Source: Cyanobacteria bacterium FACHB-502
GTDB lineage: Bacteria > Cyanobacteriota > Cyanobacteriia > Elainellales > Elainellaceae
Reading direction: 5' to 3'
DNA length: 64,000 nucleotides
Assembly: GCA_014695325.1 (NCBI GenBank)
Contig: JACJNZ010000039.1
Span: 868,001 to 932,000 of the forward strand
Shown here: positions 38,893 to 47,895 of the stretch, piece after piece
Position numbering within the stretch: position 1 is the stretch's first letter
Layout: the number at the start of each line of letters is the position of its first letter
Notes under the pieces: generated by a model
What the model was told of the DNA's origin: nothing
Database searches by the model: none
The model's input: the letters and a program-made list of their open reading frames with translations, nothing else
Position numbers and translations under genes: made by a program

Positions 38893-39234
38893 CTACGCTT
38901 CCACTCTCCCATTCTCCGATGGCTGCACATCACAAACCACTTCATAAAAAGTGACCTCTGGTGGTTTTGCAAATAGCGGCTTCATCTTTTTGAGAATTGC
39001 TTCATGCTCTTGCGATCGATTCGCTTCCATATCAGCAGGGCTATCCCAGAAAATAATTGAAATGCCGCGATCGGTTCCCGGCTCCTGCAACAAGAATGTT
39101 CCTTCAAATCCTTGTCCGTAGGTTGAAACTGCCTCTTCATAGAGGCTACAGGCTTCGTCAAATTTACCGGGTTTAAATTCGCCAATCGCAACGTAGGCAA
39201 ATCTTCGCTTCAAAAAATCTTGAAATTCTGACAT
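38893..39234 (-). CDS. Small dimeric alpha/beta-barrel-type protein
   Basis: The 113-aa protein, 'FAYVAIGEFKPGKFDEACSL' through 'VTFYEVVCDVQP', has the beta-alpha-beta-beta pattern of the antibiotic-biosynthesis-monooxygenase/dimeric ferredoxin-like barrel superfamily. No catalytic residues can be named, so a stress-related or heme/quinone-related role is only a guess. It converges on the GT4 gene with a 39-bp gap. A 38-bp interrupted inverted repeat (39273-39310) lies just upstream of its start and may regulate it. Confidence 0.6.
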   Translation of the reverse strand: MSEFQDFLKRRFAYVAIGEFKPGKFDEACSLYEEAVSTYGQGFEGTFLLQEPGTDRGISIIFWDSPADMEANRSQEHEAILKKMKPLFAKPPEVTFYEVVCDVQPSENGRVEA

Positions 39235-39272
39235 AGGTTTACCTAATTTCTATTACGCCAAACTTGAAAAGA

Positions 39273-39310
39273 CCTGTAGGGTTCTGTGTAGAAGTAAGAA
39301 CTCTTACAGG
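39273..39310. promoter_or_regulatory. Interrupted inverted repeat upstream of the 38893-39234 gene
   Basis: CCTGTA-GGGTTC pairs with GAACTC-T-TACAGG across a 13-base loop; one wobble and one bulge are the only defects. It begins 39 bp before the start codon (minus strand), so it could be an operator or a 5' leader hairpin. Confidence 0.45.
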
Positions 39311-39478
39311 AGCTTCACTTTTATGATCTGCTGTAGTCTAACGCACTTCATTGGAGCGATCGGGCATCCTTTAACCTTTATTTCGAATCAGAAGACACTC
39401 AATAAAAATACTTTCAACTACTTTCAAAAATTCTCCCTTCCTGCCTCATCCCCCCATCTCTTCCATCCCCCAACTCCC

Positions 39479-40138
39479 TCACCCCGCTGAGGAAACCGCG
39501 TTCCCCCGCCTCAACAAATCCCGCACTTCCTCATCCGAAGTCTGATCAAAATTCTCGTACCACTGCCCGATCGAATGAAGCGGCTCTGGCATTAAGAGAC
39601 AAACTACCCGATCAACGATCGCCGCCAAACTTTTTACAACCTCAGCGGGTGCGATCGGTACAGCCACCACAATTGCTTGAGCCTCAGCCGCCCGAATCGT
39701 AGCAATAGCAGCGCGAATGGTCGAACCTGTCGCAATCCCGTCATCGACCAGAATCACAGTGTGCTTCCGCAGATCAGGAAAGGCTCGATCGCCCCGATAA
39801 GCTCGATCGCGACGGTTTAATTCCTGCTGTTCCTCAGCGGTCACAGTATCTAAAGCGGCTTGAGTAATCTGCAGCGAGCGAATCACGTCCCGATTCAAGA
39901 CCATGACATCTCCAGGAGCAATTGCCCCCATTGCCAACTCTTTCTGTCCGGGAACCCCAAGCTTCCGCACCAAGCAAACATCGAGCGGGACGTGCAGCGT
40001 AGCCGAAATCTCATAGGCGATTGGAACGCCACCTCTCGGCAACCCCAGCACAATCACATCCAGGCGATCTGCATAGTCTGTAAGCTGGGTAGCAAGCTGC
40101 TGTCCGGCCTCTCTGCGATCCTGAAATGGCTGCCTCAT
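39479..40138 (-). CDS. Phosphoribosyltransferase family protein
   Basis: The 219-aa protein has the PRPP-binding signature 'VILVDDGIATGSTIRAAI' and the N-terminal 'VIVLGLPRGGVPIAYEIS', the layout of stand-alone phosphoribosyltransferase-domain proteins often found with erythromycin-esterase or hydrolase domains. A specific base acceptor cannot be deduced. It may equally be a regulatory or phosphatase-like relative. The ATG at 40138 has an upstream purine-rich stretch (AGGAGG nearby). A C/T-rich tract follows the gene. Confidence 0.8.
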   Translation of the reverse strand: MRQPFQDRREAGQQLATQLTDYADRLDVIVLGLPRGGVPIAYEISATLHVPLDVCLVRKLGVPGQKELAMGAIAPGDVMVLNRDVIRSLQITQAALDTVTAEEQQELNRRDRAYRGDRAFPDLRKHTVILVDDGIATGSTIRAAIATIRAAEAQAIVVAVPIAPAEVVKSLAAIVDRVVCLLMPEPLHSIGQWYENFDQTSDEEVRDLLRRGNAVSSAG

Positions 40139-40300
40139 CGAAGCCTCCTCCTATCGCTGAGCCAATTTACCGCTCTCTCTGCTTTAAAGGCTAACTCGCC
40201 CACTTAGGAAGCAACCGCCAGATTCGCGATTCTTTAAAGTCAAACTCTCAAAGTCAAACCCTCACTCATTCCCCCTCTACCCATCCACTTATCCACCGCT

Positions 40301-41179
40301 CTACCTCAAAATTCCCAACTCCATTCCCGCCAGCAGCACAAACCCCAACCAGACATTCTGCCGAAAAATCTGACCATAAACACTGGGATCGATCGACGGC
40401 TGACGCAACTGCCAGTAATGCCAGAACCACCCCCCACAGCTGATCGCCAGACTTACCCAAAACCCAAAATTCAGATTCAGCAAAATTCCTAGAGCCGCCA
40501 AACAGACCACAGTACCAGCAAAAAATAGCCCGATCGTAAGCGGCGCATATTTTCCAAAAAAGCGGGCACTGGAGTTCACCCCAATGCGTTCGTCGTCTTC
40601 GCGATCGGCAAGGGCATAAACGGTGTCGAAACCGAGGGTCCAAAGAACGGTCGCCGCCCAAAGAAGCCAGGTAACAGGCTGCAAACTTGCGGTCACGGCA
40701 CTCCAGCTAATCAGCACCGCAAACCCCCACGCCAGCGACAGCACCAACTGCGGCACCGGAAAAACTCGCTTTGCCAGGGGATACAACACAATCACCGGGA
40801 TCGCCGCCACGCATAGCCAGAAGCTAAACCGATTCAGGTAAGCCGCGGCACCCCAGGCACAGGCAAAAGAGACGATCGCCACCCCAATTCCGGTATTTAC
40901 TGAAAGAGCACGGGATGCCAGGGGACGATTGCGCGTCCGGTTCACCTGCGGGTCGATGTCCCGATCCCATAGGTCATTCACCACACAGCCTGCCGCGCTG
41001 GTTGCCAGAGAACCAATGACGATCACCGCCAGCAGCAGCAGAGGAGGTTTTCCCTGGGATGCCAGCACCACTGCCCACAGCGCAGGAATCATCAAAATTA
41101 GGCGTCCGGTGGGTTTGTCCCAGCGCAGGAGACGGGCGATCGTGAGCCAGGTAGGTTCGGGGGTAGGTTGGGTGAGCAT
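40301..41179 (-). CDS. 4-hydroxybenzoate polyprenyltransferase (UbiA type)
   Basis: This membrane enzyme attaches a solanesyl-type chain to 4-hydroxybenzoate; in cyanobacteria this is the plastoquinone pathway. From the ATG at 41179 it has 292 aa, about eight transmembrane helices, and both Asp-rich motifs: 'NDLWDRDID' (68-76) and 'ADREDDERIG' (191-200). Earlier in-frame starts up to 41509 would add more than 100 residues unlike the family, so I reject them. It stands alone, divergent from cphB. Confidence 0.9.
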   Translation of the reverse strand: MLTQPTPEPTWLTIARLLRWDKPTGRLILMIPALWAVVLASQGKPPLLLLAVIVIGSLATSAAGCVVNDLWDRDIDPQVNRTRNRPLASRALSVNTGIGVAIVSFACAWGAAAYLNRFSFWLCVAAIPVIVLYPLAKRVFPVPQLVLSLAWGFAVLISWSAVTASLQPVTWLLWAATVLWTLGFDTVYALADREDDERIGVNSSARFFGKYAPLTIGLFFAGTVVCLAALGILLNLNFGFWVSLAISCGGWFWHYWQLRQPSIDPSVYGQIFRQNVWLGFVLLAGMELGILR

Positions 41180-41657
41180 GGCTGGATGGTAGGGGAGCGG
41201 TTCAGAGCACAGCGATGATTCCTCAAGCATTTTCTTAAAGAATCTCAATAATTGTGCTGTAATTATAAGTTTGTCATAGGTCTGTGTCATGGGCCTGTGA
41301 ACTTCTAGCGTAGGCAAGCTTCGGCTTAAGCCGCTGCTAATCAGGAAAGCGGTAATAGAGTGCGATTGAGAGTTTCGATAAAAGCCATTGGGGATGCCAG
41401 TGATTTGTTCAAGAATGTGAAATACTAAATTAAAATATTGTTCGCCCAGCCCAGTAGTTTTTTGATTGAGAGCATTCAAAGCGTTTGTATCCGACCGTTT
41501 AAAAATCATTTAGCGAATTGTCGCCTATCGCCTCTGGAAGCTAAAGCTCGAATCCAGAGCTGGTTTAAATGAGCAGTCAACCCGGATGAATCAGCCCAGC
41601 ATCTCGTTCGTCAACTTACTGGATCGATTGACCTACTGGATGTCCAGAAGCGATAAG
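41180..41657. other. Divergent region between ubiA-type gene and cphB
   Basis: This 478-bp region has no convincing gene; any coding extension of either neighbour is unlike its family. It should contain both promoters. I looked for NtcA sites (GTA-N8-TAC) and saw none. Confidence 0.4.
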
Positions 41658-42512
41658 ATGCTGCAATTAAACCCTCAACTCCTGCGACCAAGGATGCCTC
41701 AGTCGAAGAACACAACCGCCGTGATGGTGATTGGCGGAGCAGAAGACAAAATTCACGGACGACAAATCCTGCAAACGTTTTTTCAACGCTCTGGCGGCAC
41801 GAATGCCAAGATTGCGATTATTCCGTGTGCGTCGCGAGAGCCAGCGGCGATCGGCAGTCGCTATCACGAAATTTTTGAGGAAATGGGCGCCAAGGCGATC
41901 GAGGTGATTGACATTCGCGATCGAGACAACGCAGCCAATCCAAGCTGGCAGGCATACGTTGAGGACTGTACGGGTGTTTTCATGACGGGCGGCGACCAGC
42001 TTCGCCTTTGTGAACTGCTGTCAGACACGCTAATTATGGAGCGGGTGCGAATGCGGGCACAGCTCGGCGAAATTACCCTTGCCGGAACCAGTGCAGGCGC
42101 GGCAGTCATGGGGCAGCAGATGATCGCAGGTGGCGGCAGTGGTGAATCGCCCAATCACTCCCTGGTTGATATGACGATCGGGCTGGGCATTATTCCAGAA
42201 GTTCTGGTCGATCAGCACTTTCATAACCGCAATCGCATGGGACGGCTCCTGAGTGCCGTTGCTGCCCACACTGACAAGCTTGGTATTGGCATCGATGAAG
42301 ACACCTGCGCCATGTTTGAACAGGATGGCGTTTTTCAGGTAATTGGTAAGGGAGCCGTTACAGTGGTTGATCCGGGCCAGGTATCCCACACAAACTATGC
42401 CCATGTGACTGATACAGAGCCAATTAGTATTCATAATCTGCGGCTCCACATTCTCACGCACGGTGATCGATTTGATATCTACAAGCGGCAGGTTGTCTCC
42501 TCAGGTCGCTAG
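41658..42512 (+). CDS. cphB: Cyanophycinase
   Basis: CphB is a serine exopeptidase that cuts cyanophycin to beta-Asp-Arg dipeptides. I use the ATG at 41658 (284 aa, 'MLQLNPQLLRPRMPQS'), which resembles known starts; an ATG at 41586 would add 24 residues. 'VMVIGGAEDKIHGRQIL' opens the peptidase S51 fold. The nucleophile elbow is 'LAGTSAGAAVMG' with Ser145, and 'FMTGGDQLRL' and 'GLGIIPEVLVDQHF' are conserved. The gene lies immediately upstream of cphA in the same direction, the standard cyanobacterial arrangement. Confidence 0.95.
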   Translation: MLQLNPQLLRPRMPQSKNTTAVMVIGGAEDKIHGRQILQTFFQRSGGTNAKIAIIPCASREPAAIGSRYHEIFEEMGAKAIEVIDIRDRDNAANPSWQAYVEDCTGVFMTGGDQLRLCELLSDTLIMERVRMRAQLGEITLAGTSAGAAVMGQQMIAGGGSGESPNHSLVDMTIGLGIIPEVLVDQHFHNRNRMGRLLSAVAAHTDKLGIGIDEDTCAMFEQDGVFQVIGKGAVTVVDPGQVSHTNYAHVTDTEPISIHNLRLHILTHGDRFDIYKRQVVSSGR

Positions 42513-42849
42513 AGGACTTGTAAACGCGATCGGGCAGGTTGCAGAGCTTTTTACCCTTGTTCTTCTACATCCAAAGACAATCTTTGGGAACTAATAAAGA
42601 TTGGAATGCAACCCCCGAAGGAGTGAATTTAAAGCGTATTCAAGGTAGCTTGAAAAATATCTTGTGATAAAGACAACATTAAATCGTTACACTGCTGATT
42701 AAAACTGAATCTTGTTAATCCATTAAATAGACCAGCTAGATAGACCAGCTAGATCAATCAAAATGTTCAGCGTGGACATTTTACCGCTCCTTAAGGCACA
42801 AGACTAGATCTGCATCACCCGCCCCAAATTTTATTGACATCAGCCAGTT
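42513..42849. other. cphB-cphA intergenic region with a 13-bp duplication
   Basis: No gene is seen in these 337 bp. ATAGACCAGCTAG is duplicated in tandem at 42727-42752. The length suggests cphA can be transcribed from its own promoter. Confidence 0.6.
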
Positions 42850-45564
42850 ATGAAGATCCTCAAAACCCAGACGCTTCGCGGTCCTAACTACTGGAGTATT
42901 CGTTATAAAAAGCTCATTGTTGTCCGTCTTGATCTTGAGGAGCTGGCAGAAACTCCATCGAATCAAATTCCTGGATTTTATGAAGGCTTGGTTGCCGCTT
43001 TACCCAGTCTGGTCGAGCATTTTTGTTCTCCAGGCTGTCGCGGTGGCTTTTTAAGCCGGGTGCAGGAAGGCACAATGATGGGGCATATCATTGAGCACAT
43101 CGCCCTGGAATTGCAGACGCTTGCATGCATGCCTGTTGGCTTTGGACGCACCCGCGAAACAGCAACACCAGGGGTGTACCAGGTCGTGTTTGAATATGTC
43201 GATGAGCAGGCGGGTCGCTATGCAGCAAGGGCAGCCCTACGGCTCTGTCAAAGCATTATCAGCAGCGGGCATTATCCGCAAGAAGAGCTGGAACAGGATA
43301 TCGCCGACCTGCGTGATTTTGCGACTCAGGCTTCTCTCGGTCCCAGTACGGAAAATATTGTGCGAGAAGCCGAGGCAAGAGGTATTCCTTGGCTGTCGCT
43401 TAATACGAGAGCCATGATTCAGTTTGGTTACGGGGCGCACCAAAAGCGAATTCAGGCAACCCTCAGCAGCCAGACTGGAATTTTGGGCGTTGAGCTAGCG
43501 TCCGATAAGGAAGGCACAAAGCAGATTTTGCGCGATGCGGGGGTGCCTGTCCCTCGCGGTACGGTAATTTACTATCTGGATGAGCTGGAGCAGGCGATCG
43601 AGGATGTGGGCGGCTTCCCGATCGTGATCAAGCCTCTAGACGGCAACCACGGGCGCGGTATTACGATCAACATCACGGACTGGCAGTTGGCGGAAGAAGC
43701 CTATGACGCTGCTAAAGCGGTTGCCAAAGGCGTGATTGTGGAGCGGTACTATGTCGGGCGTGACCATCGAGTCCTGGTGGTGAATGGCAGAGTTGTCGCA
43801 GTTGCGGAGCGGGTTCCGGCACACGTAGTAGGAGACGGTCAATCGACGATCGCCGAACTGATCGAAGCAACCAATCGCGATCCCCGGCGCGGCGTGGGGC
43901 ACGACAACATCCTGACCCGCATCGAACTTGATCGCACCTCCTGGGAACTGCTAGAGCGACAGGGCTATGATCTGGATACAGTCTTGCCTGGAAACGAAAT
44001 CTGCTATTTGCGAGCAACGGCAAACTTGAGTACAGGCGGCATTGCGATCGATCGGACCGATGAAATCCACCCCGAAAACGTCTGGATTGCTCAGCGCGTT
44101 GCCAAAATTATCGGGCTGGATATTGCCGGAATCGATGTGGTTACGTCGGATATCTCCCGTCCGCTGCGCGAAATGGATGGCGTGATTGTCGAAGTGAATG
44201 CAGCTCCCGGTTTTCGGATGCACTTCTGCCCCAGTGAGGGAATTCCGCGCAATGTGGCTGAGCCTGTGCTGGATATGCTGTTTCCGCCGGGAACCCCTTC
44301 TCGGATTCCGATTCTGGCAGTCACAGGTACAAACGGCAAAACAACCACGACTCGATTACTGGCCCATATCGTGCGGCAAACCGGGCAGATGGTGGGTTAT
44401 ACGACAACCGACGGCATTTACATCGGCGATTATCTGGTTGAGCAGGGCGACACCACGGGACCGCAAAGTGCCCAGGTGATTTTGCAAGATCCCACGGTTG
44501 AGGTGGCAGTACTGGAAACGGCGCGGGGCGGGATGCTGCGATCGGGTCTGGGCTTTAGCGAGTGTGATATTGCAGTCGTGCTGAATGTAGCAGCCGATCA
44601 CCTGGGCATTGGTGATATCGAAACCGTAGGCGACCTGGCACATCTCAAGAGCGTGCTGCCAGAAACTGCCCGTCCCAATGGATACGCGATTCTAAACGCA
44701 GATGATCCGCGGGTGGCGGAAATGGCGGCGCGGGTAAAGGCACAGGTTGCCTATTTCTCGATGAATCCTGATAACGAGCTGATTCAAACGCACACGCAGC
44801 AGGGTGGCTTGGCGGCAGTTTATGAAAACGGCTATCTGTCGATTTTGAAGGGTGACTGGACGCTGCGAATCGAGCAGGCGGTGAATGTGCCGCTAACAAT
44901 GGGCGGACGTGCGCCGTTCATGATTGCCAATGCACTCGCGGCAAGTTTAGCGGCATTTGCTCACGGCATTCGGATCGAGCACCTGCGGGCAGCTCTGCTC
45001 AGCTTCAAGGCATCGGCAAGCCAAACCCCCGGACGAATGAACCTCTTTAATCTGGGCAAGTTTCACGCAATGGTGGACTATGCCCACAATCCCCACAGCT
45101 ACGAGGCGTTGGGTGGCTTTGTTCGCAACTGGTCAGGCGAAAAAGTTGGAGTCGTGGGTGCACCAGGCGATCGTCGCAATGAAGACTTCGTTCTGCTAGG
45201 CAAACTTTCTGCCGGAATGTTCGATCGCATTATTGTTAAAGAAGATGAGGATCGCCGGGGACGATCGGAGGGTGAAGTGGCAGCCCTGATCGTGCAGGGA
45301 ATTCAGTCCGCAGGGCGGTCAGTTCCCTACAACATCATTCTGAAAGAATCAGAGGCACTAGAAACTGCCTTGAGTCAGGCGACCGACGGTGCGCTGGTGG
45401 TGATTCTGCCGGAAAGTGTCAGTCGTGCTATCAACCTGATTCAAAGTCGTCATCCCCAGGCAGAAATGACGGTTCCGAAGCAATCTGCTCCAGCAGTGCC
45501 CAGTTCGATCGTCACTACGCCAATTTCGGCAACCTATGTTCAGTCTGCAGTCAACAAGCAATAG
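42850..45564 (+). CDS. cphA: Cyanophycin synthetase
   Basis: CphA builds the nitrogen reserve polymer multi-L-arginyl-poly-L-aspartate, using ATP to add Asp and then Arg. At 904 aa it is full length. The N-domain opens 'MKILKTQTLRGPNYWSIRYK'. The ATP-grasp domain (about 220-480) contains 'GFPIVIKPLDGNHGRGITIN' and 'VIVEVNAAPGFRMH'. The Mur-ligase-like domain has the P-loop 'GTNGKTTTTR' at 493-502 and 'DYAHNPHSYEAL' further on. The start codon and start sequence fit the family exactly. A terminator lies at 45697-45727. Confidence 0.97.
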   Translation: MKILKTQTLRGPNYWSIRYKKLIVVRLDLEELAETPSNQIPGFYEGLVAALPSLVEHFCSPGCRGGFLSRVQEGTMMGHIIEHIALELQTLACMPVGFGRTRETATPGVYQVVFEYVDEQAGRYAARAALRLCQSIISSGHYPQEELEQDIADLRDFATQASLGPSTENIVREAEARGIPWLSLNTRAMIQFGYGAHQKRIQATLSSQTGILGVELASDKEGTKQILRDAGVPVPRGTVIYYLDELEQAIEDVGGFPIVIKPLDGNHGRGITINITDWQLAEEAYDAAKAVAKGVIVERYYVGRDHRVLVVNGRVVAVAERVPAHVVGDGQSTIAELIEATNRDPRRGVGHDNILTRIELDRTSWELLERQGYDLDTVLPGNEICYLRATANLSTGGIAIDRTDEIHPENVWIAQRVAKIIGLDIAGIDVVTSDISRPLREMDGVIVEVNAAPGFRMHFCPSEGIPRNVAEPVLDMLFPPGTPSRIPILAVTGTNGKTTTTRLLAHIVRQTGQMVGYTTTDGIYIGDYLVEQGDTTGPQSAQVILQDPTVEVAVLETARGGMLRSGLGFSECDIAVVLNVAADHLGIGDIETVGDLAHLKSVLPETARPNGYAILNADDPRVAEMAARVKAQVAYFSMNPDNELIQTHTQQGGLAAVYENGYLSILKGDWTLRIEQAVNVPLTMGGRAPFMIANALAASLAAFAHGIRIEHLRAALLSFKASASQTPGRMNLFNLGKFHAMVDYAHNPHSYEALGGFVRNWSGEKVGVVGAPGDRRNEDFVLLGKLSAGMFDRIIVKEDEDRRGRSEGEVAALIVQGIQSAGRSVPYNIILKESEALETALSQATDGALVVILPESVSRAINLIQSRHPQAEMTVPKQSAPAVPSSIVTTPISATYVQSAVNKQ

Positions 45565-45696
45565 CACGTCTAGACACTCTTTTGAGAAGGGAGATTTAGG
45601 GAAATCTCAATCGCCTTGCAACTTACCTCAGACTTTCTAAATCTTTTCCCTTTCTTTGCTTCGCAGGAAACTAAGTGTAGAAAATAAAGCGACCGC

Positions 45697-45727
45697 AACG
45701 GGTAGGAATCATCCCATCCGTTTTTTG
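45697..45727 (+). terminator. Intrinsic terminator of cphA
   Basis: AACGGGTAGG-AATCAT-CCCATCCGTT forms a roughly 10-bp stem with one mismatch and one wobble, directly followed by T6. A second, T-less hairpin (GAGATTT-AGGG-AAATCTC, 45591-45608) lies closer to the stop. Confidence 0.7.
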
Positions 45728-45775
45728 GTGTCTTGAATTGTTTTAATCGGGTTCGTTTTCTCAGGAAAGGCGAAC

Positions 45776-45952
45776 TTATTCCGCATCGAGATCCTGAATT
45801 TCAGTCTCCTCCGACGGCTTTTTCACTTCTTCCTTAAAGCCACGCAGCGTTTTTCCTAAGGCACTGCCCAATTCAGGAATTTTCTTAGGTCCAAAAATTA
45901 AAACGGCGGCGATCGCAATAATGCCCACTTCGGGCCAACCTAAACCGAACAT
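45776..45952 (-). CDS. tatA: Sec-independent translocase subunit TatA/TatE
   Basis: This small gene encodes 58 aa: 'MFGLGWPEVGIIAIAAVLIF' then 'GPKKIPELGSALGKTLRGFK' and a charged tail. It has the TatA pattern of a short N-terminal membrane helix, the conserved F-G-P hinge followed by an amphipathic helix, and a hydrophilic end. TatA forms the size-variable pore for folded twin-arginine substrates in thylakoid and plasma membranes. ATG at 45952 follows GAGGTAA on the minus strand. It lies between cphA and the kinase-fold gene. Confidence 0.93.
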   Translation of the reverse strand: MFGLGWPEVGIIAIAAVLIFGPKKIPELGSALGKTLRGFKEEVKKPSEETEIQDLDAE

Positions 45953-46054
45953 GAAGTTACCTCGTTACGAGTCCTTTCCATCACTATAGGGCTTGATGCC
46001 CCTTGTTAGATTGGGTCAGATTGGCAGAAAATCGGCATTTGCTCAGGCTATCGG

Positions 46055-46855
46055 CTAGAGGGCAGCAAGGGCGGCTTCTACGGCAGGAAATCGATCGCTC
46101 AGTTCGGGTGCGGTCATGTTCTGGAGCCACTCTAGGAATTTGGGATGACCACTTAATACTTTCGCAATATCAATTCGCATCCCGTTTCGCGGCAGTTCAA
46201 CCGGGTCGATACTGGTCATTGCCGTGATCAGGGTGATTCCCAGACTGTATAAGTCAGAGGCTTGCACTGCCCTTCTGCCCATTTGCTCAGGCGGCGTGTA
46301 GCCATCGGTTCCTACCATACTCGCCGTTGTTTCATCGTAGGGACTAAGTGATTTAATCAAGCCAAAATCGACCAGAGAAACGCGATCGATCATTGTCTGC
46401 GGCGGGCTAGCCAGCAGAATATTACCGGGGTTGATACCGCGATGAATAATGGGCGGCTGATGCTGATGCAGATCGCACAAAATCTCCAAAACTGCTTTTC
46501 CAAGCTGCTGCGCTTCGGCTTCGGTCAGGCGGATGCCCTGCTGAAGATATTGAAAAAGCGAGGTTCCTTCGACGTAGCTCCGCACCAGCACAAAGGCTTT
46601 TCCTTCTTCAAGTAACTCAATTTCGAAGGAACCGAAATAGTGCGAGGTTGCCGGATGGTTCAGAGTCTTCAGTACCTCAATTTCATGCTGAAACAGAGTC
46701 AGATCGCTGCTCAGCACCTCTGCATCCCGAACAATCAGCTTCAGAATTACAGGAGTTTGGGTCTGCAAATCCTGCGCGAGCAGTGTCCGTCGCCCCGATT
46801 TTTCGCCTAGCTGCTGTTCGACTTCGTATCGGTCGCCTAGAATCTGATCCGCCAT
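46055..46855 (-). CDS. Serine/threonine protein kinase-like protein, catalytic Asp replaced
   Basis: This 266-aa protein is a bare kinase fold: 'LGDRYEVEQQLGEKSGRRTL', Lys39 in 'VILKLI', Glu near 58-60, 'DFGL' at 163-166 and the activation-loop end 'GTDGYTPPEQMGR'. The catalytic loop, however, reads HRGINPGN (138-145), where active kinases have HRD and usually K at the fifth position. The glycine-rich loop is also degenerate. I checked the codons (CAT CGC GGT). It is therefore probably a pseudokinase or a much weakened kinase. It lies downstream of the pcyA promoter region on the opposite strand. Confidence 0.85.
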   Translation of the reverse strand: MADQILGDRYEVEQQLGEKSGRRTLLAQDLQTQTPVILKLIVRDAEVLSSDLTLFQHEIEVLKTLNHPATSHYFGSFEIELLEEGKAFVLVRSYVEGTSLFQYLQQGIRLTEAEAQQLGKAVLEILCDLHQHQPPIIHRGINPGNILLASPPQTMIDRVSLVDFGLIKSLSPYDETTASMVGTDGYTPPEQMGRRAVQASDLYSLGITLITAMTSIDPVELPRNGMRIDIAKVLSGHPKFLEWLQNMTAPELSDRFPAVEAALAAL

Positions 46856-47133
46856 AGCATTCCCTGATACTGGCTGTAAGTGTAATTTCTCTGAATATAC
46901 TCTTAATTTAGAGCCTGCCTAATTGCCTGGTTTAATTGACTGGTTTGCTGTAGGGCGATCGAATCCTGCTTTGGGGCTGGAAGAATCTTCTGTGAGAAAA
47001 TGCGCTCTGTTGTAAATTCATATCAATTCAGGGGGATAAATCGCTTCTGCGATATGCTGAGAAATTGGCGTTTGAAAGCCGCCCGAAGGGGTTCACTTTT
47101 GAATTCATGTATTAATACAACCTGCAATTTTCT

Positions 47134-47868
47134 ATGTCTTCCTCCGCCGTTTCAATCCGTGAGCAGCAGCATTCGCTCATTCGTCATCTTGCCGATGCGA
47201 TCGATTCAACCTGGCAGCAATTCCTGGATTTGTCGCCCTATCATTTGCCCGAAGATTTAGGCTATGTGGAGGGACGACTAGAAGGTGAAAAGCTGACGAT
47301 CGAGAATCGCTGCTATCAAACGCCGCAGTTCCGGAAGCTGCACATGGAACTAGCAAAAATCGGTAACTCGCTCGATATTTTGCACTGCGTTATGTTTCCG
47401 CGCCCGGAATATGCCCTACCGATGTTTGGCTGCGACTTGGTGAGCGGACGGGGACAAATCAGTATGGCGATTGCCGATCTGTCGCCAGTGGGAACCAATC
47501 GATCGCTGCCGGAAAACTATCAAACCAATCTCGCTGCTCTACCGACGCTTGAGTTTTCCCAGTCTCGCGGTTTGCCGGAGTGGGGCACGATTTTTTCTGA
47601 GTTCTGTTTGCTGATTCGTCCGGTCAATGAAGCCGAAGAAGCGCAGTTTCTTGCACGGGTGACAGACTTCCTCAAAATTCACTGTCAGCAGGCAACCGCA
47701 ACGCAGCCCACCCCCGATCGCCGCGACGAAATTATGGCAGGACAACGCCATTACTGCACCCAGCAGCAGCAAAACGATAAAACCCGCCGCGTCCTGGAAA
47801 AAGCCTTTGGAGAAGCCTGGGCAGAGCGATACATGACCACGGTGCTGTTTGATATGCCGACCGTTTGA
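47134..47868 (+). CDS. pcyA: Phycocyanobilin:ferredoxin oxidoreductase
   Basis: PcyA reduces biliverdin IXalpha to phycocyanobilin, the chromophore of phycobiliproteins and phytochromes. The 244-aa protein contains Glu72, His84 ('[20 protein letters not shown]') and Asp101 ('CDLVSG'), which correspond, four positions earlier, to the catalytic Glu76, His88 and Asp105 of the Synechocystis enzyme. cobL starts 27 bp after its stop, in the same direction, so the two tetrapyrrole genes are probably co-transcribed. Confidence 0.97.
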   Translation: MSSSAVSIREQQHSLIRHLADAIDSTWQQFLDLSPYHLPEDLGYVEGRLEGEKLTIENRCYQTPQFRKLHMELAKIGNSLDILHCVMFPRPEYALPMFGCDLVSGRGQISMAIADLSPVGTNRSLPENYQTNLAALPTLEFSQSRGLPEWGTIFSEFCLLIRPVNEAEEAQFLARVTDFLKIHCQQATATQPTPDRRDEIMAGQRHYCTQQQQNDKTRRVLEKAFGEAWAERYMTTVLFDMPTV

Positions 47869-47895
47869 CCCAAGAGAATGCTCTGAGACAATTCA

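Noticed and set aside
41180-41509. 110-residue N-terminal extension of the UbiA-type gene
   Set aside because: It is unlike the family, includes the divergent promoter region, and the ATG at 41179 gives a normal 292-aa protein.
41180-42849. NtcA (GTA-N8-TAC) sites before cphB and cphA
   Set aside because: No match to the consensus with both half-sites in the correct spacing was seen.
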